From Irpex lacteus (lineage: Eukaryota; Basidiomycota; Agaricomycetes; Polyporales; Irpicaceae), in the NCBI GenBank assembly GCA_001986395.2, contig MQVO02000028.1:1-64000 (forward strand): a stretch of DNA of 64,000 nt. Reading direction: 5' to 3'. Below the pieces are notes generated by a model. It was given only the letters and a program-made list of their open reading frames with translations. It did no database searches and had not been told where the DNA came from. How positions within the stretch are numbered: the stretch's first letter is position 1; the number at the start of each line of letters is the position of its first letter. Below are positions 11,614 through 22,450 of this stretch, piece after piece. The position numbers and the translations under genes were made by a program.

Positions 11614-14453
11614 GTTGGAACTGTGCGTCGGCGAGACAGACGAGTTGAGAGGCTGAGGGAGGCGACCTTGAAACGGCTACAAAGAAGTCCGAGCGAAAGG
11701 GGACCAAGGAAAGATGGTCGTTTTATCTTTATAGTAGGAGCCCTGGATGAGCGGGGAAAGCGGGGAAAGGCTGAATCCTATGCAGTTGCTGAGGTCATCA
11801 TCACATTCCTGGAATCAGAGACGACGGAAAAAGTACATCACAAGCGATAACTCTGACCTGGGTCTACCACGGACCACTTTCCGCTGGTCCAGTCAGACAT
11901 AATAGGTTCTGAACTGCAACGTGGAAGAGGTGAGGCAGGGACCGCAGGGGACCTGTAAGACGTGATCCAGGTCCCTTGCGGTTCCCACCGCACCTTGTTA
12001 GTCGCTCTTTGCGCTACTTACTGGCATACAATATACTAATAGCGTTGTGGTCGATATCGTATGCCGCACTTACCAGATATTAGGATAGCTTGGACTTTTG
12101 TCTTCTGCCATCGTAGTACGATGGACACCGGTTCACTTCATTATGCAGACTCGGCAAATGCCGCTATCGCGAACCGCACCGCTTGATTACGAACCAATTA
12201 ACTCTCCCCAAGATCATCTGTCTCACTGTACGACTTAAAGTCGACAACAGTCAGGCTGGTTGTCAGAGTACCTTGACTGACTCTTGTGAAGCCTATCTAA
12301 CACTCCTGACAGTTTCTAAGGTTAAATTGTTTGCCTCATGTCTCGTTCTACTTGTACCTTTTAACGTTTACATACAGCTATCATACCTGCAATAATTTGC
12401 TGGCATGATGACTGTACACTGGCAAAAGCTCGTATTAGCCAGAGGCTCTACCCATGCGTCCGTTTGCCCACCTTTGTCATCGTTGCACGTTGCAATCGAC
12501 GCGGAGATTATCGCCACGCCGAATCCATCTTGCCTGCGCGATGGCTGCGACGTTGTCACTCACACCAGCATTTCAATCGCCCGTGCTTTGGAAGAACCTT
12601 CATACATTGCGTGAAACTCACCCCATGACCCTACCCGACTTTGCCATTTCTCGGACGCTCTAGCCAGATTCATGCGCAACCTCCCACTTTGGTGAGCAAA
12701 CCTCCCACGTTTTCACTCCCGACAGTAACACGCGTTTCGTCTAGCTCTCATATCCTCTAAACCGGCCAGTCGATGATCTCTTCAGGTGTAAGCCGGCAAG
12801 GCCGCGGTGGTGGGTCTGTGATCTATGAACACGCAGTAAGCAGGTTGTACTTCTATCGCGTACAGCTCATTGATTTTTGCCTCTTCCATGTTCTATCAGG
12901 AAGAGTTTGCTCTAGGGCTACTGCCCTCGAGCGCGACTTCTTGATCTCGGGTATGAGATGAACTGCGGACTAGATATCTTCTGGTATTGCTTTGTGAGAA
13001 GAACAGGTGTGTGGATTACTGCCTCTTTGCATCTTCGAATGGCCTCTAAAGCTACCATGGTTGATTGACACTCGGTAGTATCATTAGTATAGGTATTCGC
13101 CGTGAACCTCGTGTGACACGAGAAGCTGACGCAGAAAACTTTATCAAAACATACGTCTTCCGAAACCTATCGACCAGACATTGTTGCCCGTCATACCCTC
13201 AACTATAAGGTTCGGGCCTACCGAGACAGATAGGGGCGATATTAGCCTATCGACTGAGCGATTATTATACCGCTTGTACGGATGAGACATATCTGGAGGG
13301 TCTCTACCAGCTATCTATATCCCTTGTAATTTTGCTCGTAGAAGCATACGGCTCGACTTTACCTCCTAGCCTGAGTCTTCGTAATTGACATCTTACCATC
13401 TCACAGGCAAAGTCATACAAGACACGAGCGGACAGCACAGCTCTTATATCACCGCTATCAACCTTCTCTCGGACCCAGTACTTACAATCGGACGTATCGC
13501 AGCCTCTCCTACAGATTGATCTACTGTCGCCACAACCATCTGCATCCCAGCGCGAATCCTCGAGCCCAATCTTCCAGACCAAAGACTCGGACTCTCTGTT
13601 CATCTTACGGCTGTGCGTATTCTCTTGCGCTGAATATTTGCCAATGGTGGAAACTTTCTGGTGGTTGACTACGTTTCAGTGCGGCACCGCAGCGATAACA
13701 TAACCCGTAGAATCGAAGTCCTTTGCGCTACGATCAAACTCCTGACTTTCTGCGTCGTATCACGTGGATGCGATAATTCCGCCTCTCTTCTATTCGAAGG
13801 ATCTGTAAGTGGGTATCATCATTCGCAAGTCATGTCCTCAGTGCTTACTACAGATCGTAGCTGTCCTTTGTGTTTGTCACAGCGAGTGGGGATTGAGGTT
13901 CTGCAGTACGGCCGAATCACTACAATCAATCAATGAGCACGGCCAAAACAAGACCCTTCCTCCTCGATGAATTATTACGGCACCCCCTCCTTCGCGGAGT
14001 TGACGGACGACAACAATCGCAGAGAAGGATCAGCAAGTTACTTCTGAGGAGACATCGACGTTGTGGCGTTCTCCCCATTTGCTCAATTAGAATTGACCAC
14101 TTGTACACCAATCACTAATCAGTGCAATGTGAAGATGTGGAAAGGTGTCTTTCATATGGACTGCCAACACCAGCGCTGGACGAGTAATGTCATTGGTCAT
14201 TTGAGGAGCGCGGGTATAGGTATACCGCGGCCATATGAATGTAAGGGGGCGGAGTACTTATCCGTCCTATATAGGCTCTACAACCCCCGCATTGGCCTCG
14301 TCTTCATTTCACTTTACCCGACCTCACCATAGTCCACTTCGTGCACACTACGACCTTTCGTGCTGGATTACCGACGTTGGCGGGTACAACGAGATTGATC
14401 ACCGACGGTGTGCGATCCTCCCGTGTGTAAAATCTTCGAGAAGACCGTGTGTC
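11614..14453. other. Gene-poor intergenic region (2.8 kb)
   Basis: No coding gene, tRNA or transposon end was recognised on either strand. The first few hundred bases are the 5' flank of the minus-strand gene and the last few hundred are the promoter of the membrane-protein gene. Confidence 0.5.
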
Positions 14454-16079
14454 ATGGACTTGTCTCCGCTCGTTATCGAGTAGGTTTTATTCAACGTCTA
14501 TTCCCGGTCAACACCTGCTTATGTCTCAATGTTCCATAGTATCCCACGAAACTGCGAGTTTGCCTTAGCCAGTACGTCTACTTCCACCTTTCTCCTCCGT
14601 CCCAAGTATCTATTGCTGATACCCATCCCTGCGACATAGCACTAGGCATATATGATTGGCTCATCACCCTAAACCAAGAATATCGCCAAATCTGGCGACG
14701 CAAGATATCGTGGATATCCGTTCTCTTCGTGATCAACCGATATGTCACCCTCATGACCTCCTTTGTTATGTTCGTGAAGGATATACCGGTGGTAGCTCCG
14801 AATAGTAAGGTGAGTGGAAGTAGTGTGTATCTGGCGTGGACAGTACTGACAAGTGAACGTGCCTTGTTCTTCCACCGTTGTCGTATGCAGGAGTGGGTAA
14901 TTGCTGTATTCTCGTAGTCCGAGAGGATATCGCTAACAGCAGTCTTTTCTTCTTCGCCCAGATGCATCAACCTTGTCCTCATACAAATCGTCGCAGACGC
15001 ACTACTCAGCATCTGTGCAGCATGTATGTGTATCTCCCACATCTACGTCTACCTTCGTCTCCTCACACAACTGATACAATACCCGGTATCATGCATAGGC
15101 TTCTTCGCCGCCCAAACATACGCCCTATTTGATCGCCCCACCATCATCCTCTTTATTGTCAGTGCCCTCGGCGTAGCCACCCCCGTCATCAGCTTGGTGA
15201 GTTTAAGTTGATATCTTCATTTCTGAAGTACGATTCATGGGATACACGGATCTGACCATATCTGGCCACCAGACAGTGTGGTCTAAAGCAGCCGAGATAA
15301 ACCTCAGTGCGAACCTCACTGGAGAACGGTGCAGCGCTCTCACTGCTCTCGAGAGCGGGAGGTATGATAAGTACGTCCCCTTATCCTCTCCTCTCCCTCC
15401 GGCTGTACGAAGTGTTCAAGTTGTGCTGATATCCCTTTTACGTATAGCTGTACGTTCCTATCGCTCACCACTGCTAGACCATGTTGGCTAATGATACGTC
15501 TTACGAACGCCTAGGGCTGATCATAGCACGAGCTTCCAACACCGCTGCCAACCTCGTCGTCTTCAGCCTCATCGTCTGGCGTACGAAGCAAGCGCTCCGC
15601 CTGCTCGGAGGGTCGAGTTTGAGCAAGCTGTTAGTCAAGCAAGGGGCGTTGCATTTCGTGTCAGTCTCTCTCTTTTTTCCTCTGTTATGGGTTTTTAGGG
15701 AAGATACTGACTGACTAGAATTTGGTTATATGTAGAGGTATAGCCGCGCCAAACATTGTCGCGATATGTCTGGGACGTATACCAGTGGTGAGTTCCTCTC
15801 CGTATCGGTCCTCTGCGTGTCATATGCTCAAGCTCATTCTCTCACCACGTCTCTCTTCACAAGCTCGGAGCAAACATCCCCCTCCACGCAGACAGCACAA
15901 CCTCCATCCTCATCTCCCGCTTCATCATCACTCTCCGCAGACGCTACTCCGACGCCATCGACGACTCTGACGACTCCGACTCCGATTCTTCGTCCTCCGG
16001 CGCTGGTCATGGGAAGCGAACGACGGTGGTGTTTAGGAACGCGAGGCAGGATTCGGAGTGTGTGTACTCTGTGCTTTGA
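14454..16079 (+). CDS. DUF6533 multi-pass membrane protein (basidiomycete family)
   Basis: Exons 14454-14479, 14540-14571 and 14640-14809 join in phase to give the DUF6533 signature: CEFALATLGIYDWLITL, then EYRQIWRRK, then SWISVLFVINRY. Further exons encode several more hydrophobic helices (INLVLIQIVADALLS, YALFDRPTIILFIVSALGV, NTAANLVVFSLIVW), a conserved SKLLVKQGALHFV loop and the C-terminal ISRFIITLRR. About seven membrane spans are likely, resembling a GPCR-like fold by topology only. The cytoplasmic tail is highly acidic (DDSDDSDSDSSSS) and ends VYSVL with TGA at 16077-16079. Such genes are abundant in mushroom-forming fungi, with no established function. Internal exon borders between 14810 and 15480 are approximate. 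Confidence 0.8.
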
Positions 16080-16320
16080 GCGGCAGAGAGACATGTAGGC
16101 GGAAATGGATGGAGAGTTCTTCAGATAGGAAGGTATGTAGACTAGGGTCACGGAAAAATATTAGTCAGATGGTAGAACCTCGATGATCGATGCATATTGT
16201 ATTATCCATGCCAGGTGCTAATGTACACTACTCTACGCTCGTACTCTTCCTACATATCTATTCACAGGGATCATTGAAGATGGTGATGGACTCAGACTGA
16301 TCGACTCTCGGCGCTCGCAG

Positions 16321-17796
16321 TCACAACTCACCCTCGAGCTCCTTCATGATCCTCTCATGACACTCCATCCCCACCTTCGCCCACATCCTCGCCCGGCTTG
16401 TTCATACTCTTCTCGAAGAATACCTAAGAATGAGTCGCATTGGCATTGATCATCCCGTCCTTGGCTTCGACAGCACACGATCGAAATCACTGACCTCGTA
16501 AGACAATATTCCCCTCCCTCCAGTCCTCACAACGGCACGCACCACGTCCATCACCGGCAAGTATCCACCGAACCCCTCCTCCTTGATCTCACCCTCCTCT
16601 CTCCCTTCTGTCTTGCGTTCTTCGTTAGCTTTCACGGCACTAGGAAGCGTGTCCATCCACGGCAGGGGCCTCCATGCGATGCTCAAGCTGTACAAAGGAT
16701 GAGCACCTGCATCTCCTTCTTCTTTTTCTTGCTCGGCCTGCTTGTGGAGGGTAGAGGCAGAGGCAGAGCGGGAGCCATCTGAGATTTGGAAGTAGAAGAT
16801 TTTGTGCTGGGGCATGGTGCGTGTGAGGTTGTTGAGCGACTCGTGGAGATTTTGGTTGGCATTGGAGAGAGTGTTGGGTGGGTTTGAAGGGTCGACGTAG
16901 GCACGAGCTGTGCTTGTCGTTGATCAGTGATGAGAAAGAGTCATTATAATGGAAGTGGGATGAGGGCGAGAAAGCAATGTACGTACCGCAGATTTGGAAT
17001 GTGTGTAAGCACAAACCAAAGTTGTCCCTGTTGACGCGTTTGCAAATCTCCCATGTGTGCTCCCATGTATTCATACGTCGCCGTAGATGAGTCTACAGTG
17101 TACACGCAAGGATTTAGCTCAAGAGAAAGGAGCTTACACATGAACGCCCCAGGCCCACATCTCATATGCACTGCAGTCTGCACACGTCACCATCAGCACT
17201 CTACACGAAGAGAGGGAACTAGAATATATTGCACACGTACATCTTTATAGGTGGATTCTGAGCTGCAGCCAAATCCGCCAGCTCTCTCAAATCTCGTATA
17301 ATCACGTCCAAGTCACCAGACGAAGAAGAGTCATTGGACATCCCACCTGAAGCATGGTACATCCCAGCGCGTTGAGAACTGCGAACCACGCCTTGGCTCG
17401 ACTGAACGATTCGGCTCGTTTGGCTGGGTCTGTATATCCTTCGAACTGTGAGAACCTTTCCGAAACGTGCGTACTCAGCATGCTTTTAACGGGCAGATAG
17501 ACGCATACGAGCTACTCACGGATGTAGAACTACCACCGCCATCCCCAAATCTGAGCACATTGGCCGTCTTCAGTAAAGTCCCCAAATCCCCTTGACCCTG
17601 CGGTATCCAACTTCTGATATCCTTCATGTCTCTGCGCTGCATACCTCTCTAGATCGGGGAACGCTAACTCGACATACTTGAATCCCGCTGAAGCGAAAGC
17701 TCGCAGCTTCATCGGGAGAGTGTGGGTGGGGTGCATATCCGCCGAGTCGGTCGAGTACGCCGCTGTGAAGCCTGTGCTTGACGATGCACTGATCAT
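16321..17796 (-). CDS. Sugar phosphate isomerase/epimerase-like TIM-barrel (3-dehydroshikimate dehydratase-like), with frame breaks
   Basis: The gene starts at ATG 17796 (MISASSSTGFTAAYST...). It shows the xylose-isomerase-like TIM-barrel pattern: KYVELAFPDLERYA early, a QFEGYTDPAKRAESFSRAKAW helix, an AYEMWAWGVH strand, NFGLCLHTFQI, and IFYFQISDG followed by a Trp-Arg-Pro-Leu-Pro patch. FQISDG matches the metal-binding region of QuiC-like 3-dehydroshikimate dehydratases in the quinate pathway. Conserved segments lie in different frames at three places: near 17588-17591 (CCCC run on the plus strand), 17342-17344 (CCC run) and about 16395. Single-base homopolymer changes would reconcile each. 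Without the last change the protein stops at 16355. It is either a decaying gene or one affected by sequence error. The TIM-barrel call is sound; the exact substrate is inferred. Confidence 0.75.
17342..17344 (-). other. Frameshift site in TIM-barrel gene (C run)
   Basis: The coding strand reads CTTCAGGTGGGATGTCC. The upstream barrel strand and the downstream NDSSSSGDLDVIIRDLRE helix join only if the G run is one base longer. Confidence 0.6.
17588..17591 (-). other. Frameshift site in TIM-barrel gene (C run)
   Basis: The first-exon frame (HEGYQKLDTAGS) and the conserved continuation (DLGTLLKTANVLRFGDG) differ by one base across this four-base run. One base fewer would join them. Confidence 0.6.
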
Positions 17797-18177
17797 GGTC
17801 GATGTTGTCTAGGAAATCGTAGTTTTATGTACAAAAAGCTCGTCAGAATCCGACTGTTTAAAAGATATGGAGAATTAGCACTTACGCATTTGAACAGGTG
17901 AGGAGAAGAGAATGTGGTATGACGTACCTGTTCAGCTCATTGCACCAGCGAACATGCGAATAATAAGACAGTTGTCATCGAGCCAGTGAAGTATGTCGCC
18001 GAAAACCTCGAATGCTAACATGAGCAAACTTGAAGAACTTGAAGCTGGAAATGCGTAAGTAGCATGATTGAAGTTCAATCAATCTCAAGTTGAGTTCCAT
18101 TGAGATGAGCACTGAGTACTGAGTACTGACGCTTCAAAGTTCAAAGCATAACGACTCTGCATATAGACCTGAATATT
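17797..18177. other. Intergenic spacer, promoter of TIM-barrel gene
   Basis: No gene recognised. It lies between the divergent TIM-barrel start and the tRNA, and contains short direct repeats near 18112-18126 (GAGTACTGAGTACTGA). Confidence 0.5.
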
Positions 18178-18249
18178 ACACTGATGGTGAAGTGGTTATC
18201 ATGCTTGCCTTCCAAGCAAGCGGCACGGGTTCGATTCCCGTTCAGTGTA
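18178..18249 (+). tRNA. tRNA-Gly (anticodon UCC)
   Basis: The cloverleaf folds cleanly. The acceptor arms ACACTGA and TCAGTGT pair over 7 bp with discriminator A. The anticodon stem CTTGC/GCAAG encloses loop CTTCCAA, giving anticodon TCC. The T arm ACGGG-TTCGATT-CCCGT is perfect. The A box (TGGTGAAGTGG) and B box (GGTTCGATTCC) for RNA polymerase III are intact. No intron. Confidence 0.95.
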
Positions 18250-18269
18250 TTTAGTGTTATTTGCACCCA

Positions 18270-18276
18270 TTTTTTT
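18270..18276 (+). terminator. RNA polymerase III terminator of tRNA-Gly
   Basis: A run of seven T residues about 20 bases after the tRNA 3' end, the usual Pol III stop signal. Confidence 0.7.
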
Positions 18277-18451
18277 CCTGCATGCTCACAATTACGATGT
18301 TAATGCTCCTTTTTAACCCCGAAGCGCAATTTCGCACGCTCTGAGACACAACATCCACGCTAACAGCACTATATGGCACAAAAACTACGGACAAACGTAA
18401 ACTACACAAGCAACCAAAACAGTACATAAATAACCCTCTTCAACCCAAGGA

Positions 18452-19951
18452 TCACGAATCACTATCCTGGTCGACCTCCATCGCCTCCTCCACCTCCTTC
18501 TCATCCTCGTCACGATCCACGTCGGGCTTCACCCCAGACGACCTCCTCGCACCCTTCCTCTGCCTCAGCCCCTTCTTCGGAGTCTGTAACAGCTCGACGT
18601 TCGGTCCGTTCTGTCTCGAGATCGAGTCATCGAGAGGCGGGGCGAGCGTGCCTTCCTGTGGTGCGAAGGAGGCGCGTAGGGGAGAGGGGGAGGGTGACAC
18701 GGATGGTTGGTGTTGCTGTTGGCGGAGAGAGCGAGGTGATGGGTTGAATTGTCCGCAGGATCTGCATATATATTCTGTCGGCGAATGAGAATGATGTCAG
18801 TGGAGGAGTTCAGAGGGCAGATAGATAGAAAACTCACGCGTGTCATCCCACACACTCTCCTTGACCAGCCCATTATGTGTAAAACACTTCCCACATATCA
18901 ACGCATACCTCGACGCCGCCTCCCTCGCTCCACCACTCGACTCTTCATCGCCCAAAATGGCGTCTGCAAGTCGGTCGTACCATTGTTTACGCGGTGGCGG
19001 GATAGGGCGTTGTGGAGATGGAGACAGCTGTTGCTGCAATCCCGGAGAAATCGGTCCTTGGAGATGATTAGGGGTGACTGGGAGCGTAGCGTATTGTGCG
19101 CCTGGTTGTCGCTGCTGTAGCTGACGGCTGGGCGTCCTTGGCTGCTGTCTCTTCTGTGCGGCTGACGGGCTTTGCGGGTGTTGTGGTTGTTTGGCTGAGC
19201 CGTTAGTGTCTTGTCCGGGCTTCACAGTAGTATTGGGTGAAGCACCGGCAGCGGCAGGAGGTAAGGCGGGCGAGCGAGGCCCATCGTCGTACCGCTCGAG
19301 GAGGGTTCGCGTGGTATAGTAGTTTGTGGCCTTCTTTATCTCCTCAATTTTCTCGCGCTGCTGTTTGCGTAAGATGACGAGTTGCTTCTCTATTACACGA
19401 ATGTTATTAATCAGTCATACGATCCCAAGGAAATGTATCGTTGGGACATACCCTCTTTGTCACCTATGCGCGTATACCAAATCTGTACAATACGGCGTAT
19501 GAAGAGGATACTGAGTCGGCACGTCAGTCAAATACTACCAAGTGAAGGAGAACCATAACTCACACAATAGGCCCAACGAACACTGGTAGCCCCTCTAATA
19601 CGGCCTCCAGTCTACTATCACTATGGCTATGCCCACCAATCCTCGCCACAATGCCCCACCACCATCCTGCCACATAAGCTATCCATGTAGCGAGGGCGTA
19701 GATGGAGAAGAGGAGTGTCGTTCGGCGTTCGCGTAGACGGATTTCGGACAGGTGTTTTTGACGTTTTTGAATGTCGTTGGCGAGCTCGGCAAGTATTTGC
19801 TCGTAGTCTGGAGGTTGAGACTGCGCAGTCGTATATAGCGAGTAGCAGTTTCGTGTAGTTGCGGACATATACAGAAAACTCGTTAGTACGAATTGAACTG
19901 TCTGTATAGCATGCAACATACCTTACGAAACCAGCCGCTAAAGAGCCCCAT
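18452..19951 (-). CDS. LNP1: Lunapark-family ER junction protein
   Basis: Five exons (19922-19951, 19564-19820, 19452-19510, 18838-19389, 18452-18774) join in phase to 406 residues. The short first exon codes MGLFSGWFRK, a probable myristoylated N-terminus. Next come a coiled coil (DYEQILAELANDIQKRQKHLSEIRLRERR) and two hydrophobic spans (TLLFSIYALATWIAYVAGWWWG and LPVFVGPIVILFIRRIV) forming the hairpin, then a second coiled coil (EKQLVILRKQQREKIEEIKKAT). A Pro/Gln-rich linker follows, then the Lunapark zinc ribbon with CGKC and CRSC cysteine pairs split by an intron. The tail is acidic and Ser-rich. Lunapark stabilises three-way junctions of the tubular ER. All signature parts are present and intact; identification is firm. 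Confidence 0.93.
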
Positions 19952-20908
19952 TCTCACCGCTTATGCAGAGTTTTATAATACAACGAGTAGAAAAGCAAAC
20001 TGAAGAGTAGAGTGAGATGGTGGTATAAGAAAAGAAAGTCAAAAGGAGTGAAGGAAAGTAAATGGAGTGGCGGACGTGTCACGTTTGCGGGTAATGCTGA
20101 CTTCAGCTGCAGAAAGACTGCAGCGTGTCACGGCTCCGTCATTGTGACGTGGCCATGCGTGGGAGTCACGTACTTCCGTTGATCCGAGCCTGTCACACTT
20201 ACACGCTCGTTTAAGCGTCACGCCCCTCGATCTCTTGATATTTCCATGATTCGGTTGAAACTTGGAACCTGTTCATGAGGTGAGTTGCGTGGAGGAAACG
20301 ACAACGAGCCGCAGAGCCTCTGAGCTACCGCTGGCGTAGACTTTGAGGAGTCGAGGTGAGTCTTCAACGGCGTTCGAGAATTGATATGCACATCCGCGCA
20401 GCATTTCTTGCCACACAAGTGCCCGTCGTTCCGTGCTGGCAGTGGGCATCGAATGAGTCGATAGAAATGAGAGAGAGGCAGCATAGAGGCGGCGAGACCA
20501 CAGGCGCATTTGGGTTACCAGGACGCCACGAGATGCGATTAGCTGGGTGACCGGGGCAGTACATGCTTCTTGTATTGCTCGTATGCATTGTCCTCTCAGC
20601 TGCCAGGGAACGGAAGCTGGAAGTGTAAGCACTGATTATGTCCGTGCCAAATTCGGAGAGGTGTCATACAGCCTCGCTGTTTTCCTGCCTCACCTCCCGC
20701 CTCGAGGCACAGACTGACATCTGTCCTTCCAGCATCCTTATAGCTCGTGGTCTCGTCGCACATCTCACTCTCACTGTCTACTTTGTCTTTATACCCCTCT
20801 CGCAGTCCCCAGGTCACAACCAAACGCTTACCCTATTCTTCTTACGTTTAATTCGCAGATACACACCTACTATCATCATACCATCAACCTCCCGCAATTA
20901 CACTCAAG
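19952..20908. promoter_or_regulatory. Divergent promoter region of Lunapark and DUF6699 genes, with GTCAC cluster
   Basis: The Lunapark (-) and DUF6699 (+) genes start at its two ends. Six GTCAC/GTGAC pentamers lie between 20078 and 20221 (20078, 20127, 20144, 20165, 20192, 20217), five of them followed by G or flanked as CGTCAC/GTCACG. Chance would give well under one in that length. They sit about 130-270 bases before the Lunapark ATG and may be binding sites for a bZIP or bHLH factor. No gene was found inside. Confidence 0.5.
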
Positions 20909-22126
20909 ATGTCTGATGACATGCCCCCTCTCGTCGATCGCTACACACGCCAACCTTCTACATCCGCAGCCTCGTCAGTCTGGCCTCCAGCGCCCTCTAC
21001 ACCCGGACAATGGCCCAACGCACCTCTCCAAGGCTGGGGTGGCGTCGACTCTCCTTCCCCATGGGGTCACCCACAAGGATCACTAACACCCATGTTTCCC
21101 GCCCAAGCTACCTTGGGACAACCTATGCAACCCATGCAGCCGATGCCGGTATGGCCTATGGGTGGCGTCATGATGGGAACCTCGCCCGCGGTGACCGCCA
21201 TCCCCATCACCGCCCTGAACACCGGCACACAAGCCAACGACGACTGGGTCGACCTCAACCACCACGACATCGACGATTACGACGATGCGAGCTCCAGTGG
21301 GTTCCCCGGCGCGACGACGATGCGGTCTCTCTCGAGGAACGGGTCGAGATCGTCGAGGAGATCGAGGACGCCGTTCTCTGATAACTCGAGTCCGTCGTCC
21401 CAGTCGAGTGATATATCAAGATCGAGGTCGTTCACGGGCTCCGTGAGCATACACGACAAACGACCACCGAGGGAGTGGAGGCCGGATTTCATGATGTCGA
21501 GATCACCGACGCTGGGGTCCGTTATAGGGAGTTTGCTGCACATCGACCGTCCGCGATCGGCCAGTCATCGACGACGTGCGTTCTTTTACAACCTCGGTGT
21601 TTCTTCATTCACTAACCTTTGCATAGGATCAATAACAATCCCGAAAGTCACCCTCCACCCCTACCTCCGCTACTCCTCCTCCCAACCCTCCATGTTCCTC
21701 GACCTCCGAGATAACCCCCATAAAGTCCGATTCCGCGACCTCGGCCGCCCGACCAACGCTTGGGACCTCACGCGCTTCGCATGCGAACCACCGTTGCAAG
21801 TCATGACGTTCTACGCCTCCTCGTTCCCGTGGTACATCGAGGCCCGCGCGTCAAATCCCAGTGGGGTGACGTTGTACGATATGTTCATGGCGATATGGGG
21901 GTGCATGTCGACGCCGATTACGAATGAGGATTATTATAACAACGAGATGGATGAGGAGAGTAGGGAGAAGATCGCGGATGCGTGGAGTTTGAGGTGTGGG
22001 GAGAGTAAACAGGAGAGGTCGATGGGTGTGAAGAGGGTCGACTTTTTGATGGAGAAGGTTGGACTGGAGGGCGTGGTCAAGGGGCGGGATGGGATGTTCG
22101 AGTTGAAGGTGAAGAGGTTGATGTGA
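20909..22126 (+). CDS. DUF6699 domain protein, copy 1
   Basis: The start MSDDMPPLVDRYTRQPST is chosen as the first ATG after the promoter. The first half is disordered and rich in Pro, Met, Ser and Arg (PMQPMQPMPVWPM, then an SR tract). An intron of 51 nt (21576-21626, GTGCGT...CTAAC...CATAG) is likely; because it is a multiple of three, the frame stays open with or without it (388 or 405 residues). The second exon carries the DUF6699 pattern: ITIPKVTLHPYL, MFLDLRDNPHKVRF, PPLQVMTFYASSFPWYIEA, VTLYDMFMAIWGCMSTPI, and VKRVDFLMEKVGLEGV. DUF6699 is common in basidiomycetes and has no assigned function. A second member lies at 51.7-53.2 kb. Confidence 0.85.
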   Translation: MSDDMPPLVDRYTRQPSTSAASSVWPPAPSTPGQWPNAPLQGWGGVDSPSPWGHPQGSLTPMFPAQATLGQPMQPMQPMPVWPMGGVMMGTSPAVTAIPITALNTGTQANDDWVDLNHHDIDDYDDASSSGFPGATTMRSLSRNGSRSSRRSRTPFSDNSSPSSQSSDISRSRSFTGSVSIHDKRPPREWRPDFMMSRSPTLGSVIGSLLHIDRPRSASHRRRAFFYNLGVSSFTNLCIGSITIPKVTLHPYLRYSSSQPSMFLDLRDNPHKVRFRDLGRPTNAWDLTRFACEPPLQVMTFYASSFPWYIEARASNPSGVTLYDMFMAIWGCMSTPITNEDYYNNEMDEESREKIADAWSLRCGESKQERSMGVKRVDFLMEKVGLEGVVKGRDGMFELKVKRLM

Positions 22127-22441
22127 TGTTGGGTAGAATGGGGTCGTTTAGGGTGCGTTCTCAAGACACTTTGGACTTTACTCATCCTAAGGGCTGATGA
22201 GTGGACCTGACTTGCCAGTGGCATCTGCTGGAGCAGTGTCACATGCTCCGTGTATCAAACGTCTGTTGTAGGATTGCTGTATTATTTCCTTCGATCTTCT
22301 CTCTGTGCAATATCCTTGCTATCTCGTAGTACCATACCAACTTCAAGTTGTATACCAGCCGCATGCCATACATCAACTGACTACATCCACTCATCGGACA
22401 TTTGCCTGTCACTTCAAGGGGAGAAGCAACGACATGCACGA

Positions 22442-22450
22442 AGTGCCACT
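22442..22450. promoter_or_regulatory. AGTGCCACT palindrome (first of seven)
   Basis: This is an interrupted dyad AGTG-S-CACT. Other full copies are at 22944, 23043, 34790, 35332, 35372 and 35956, all in gene-free DNA. The clustering suggests a protein-binding site or a mobile-element footprint. Confidence 0.4.
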
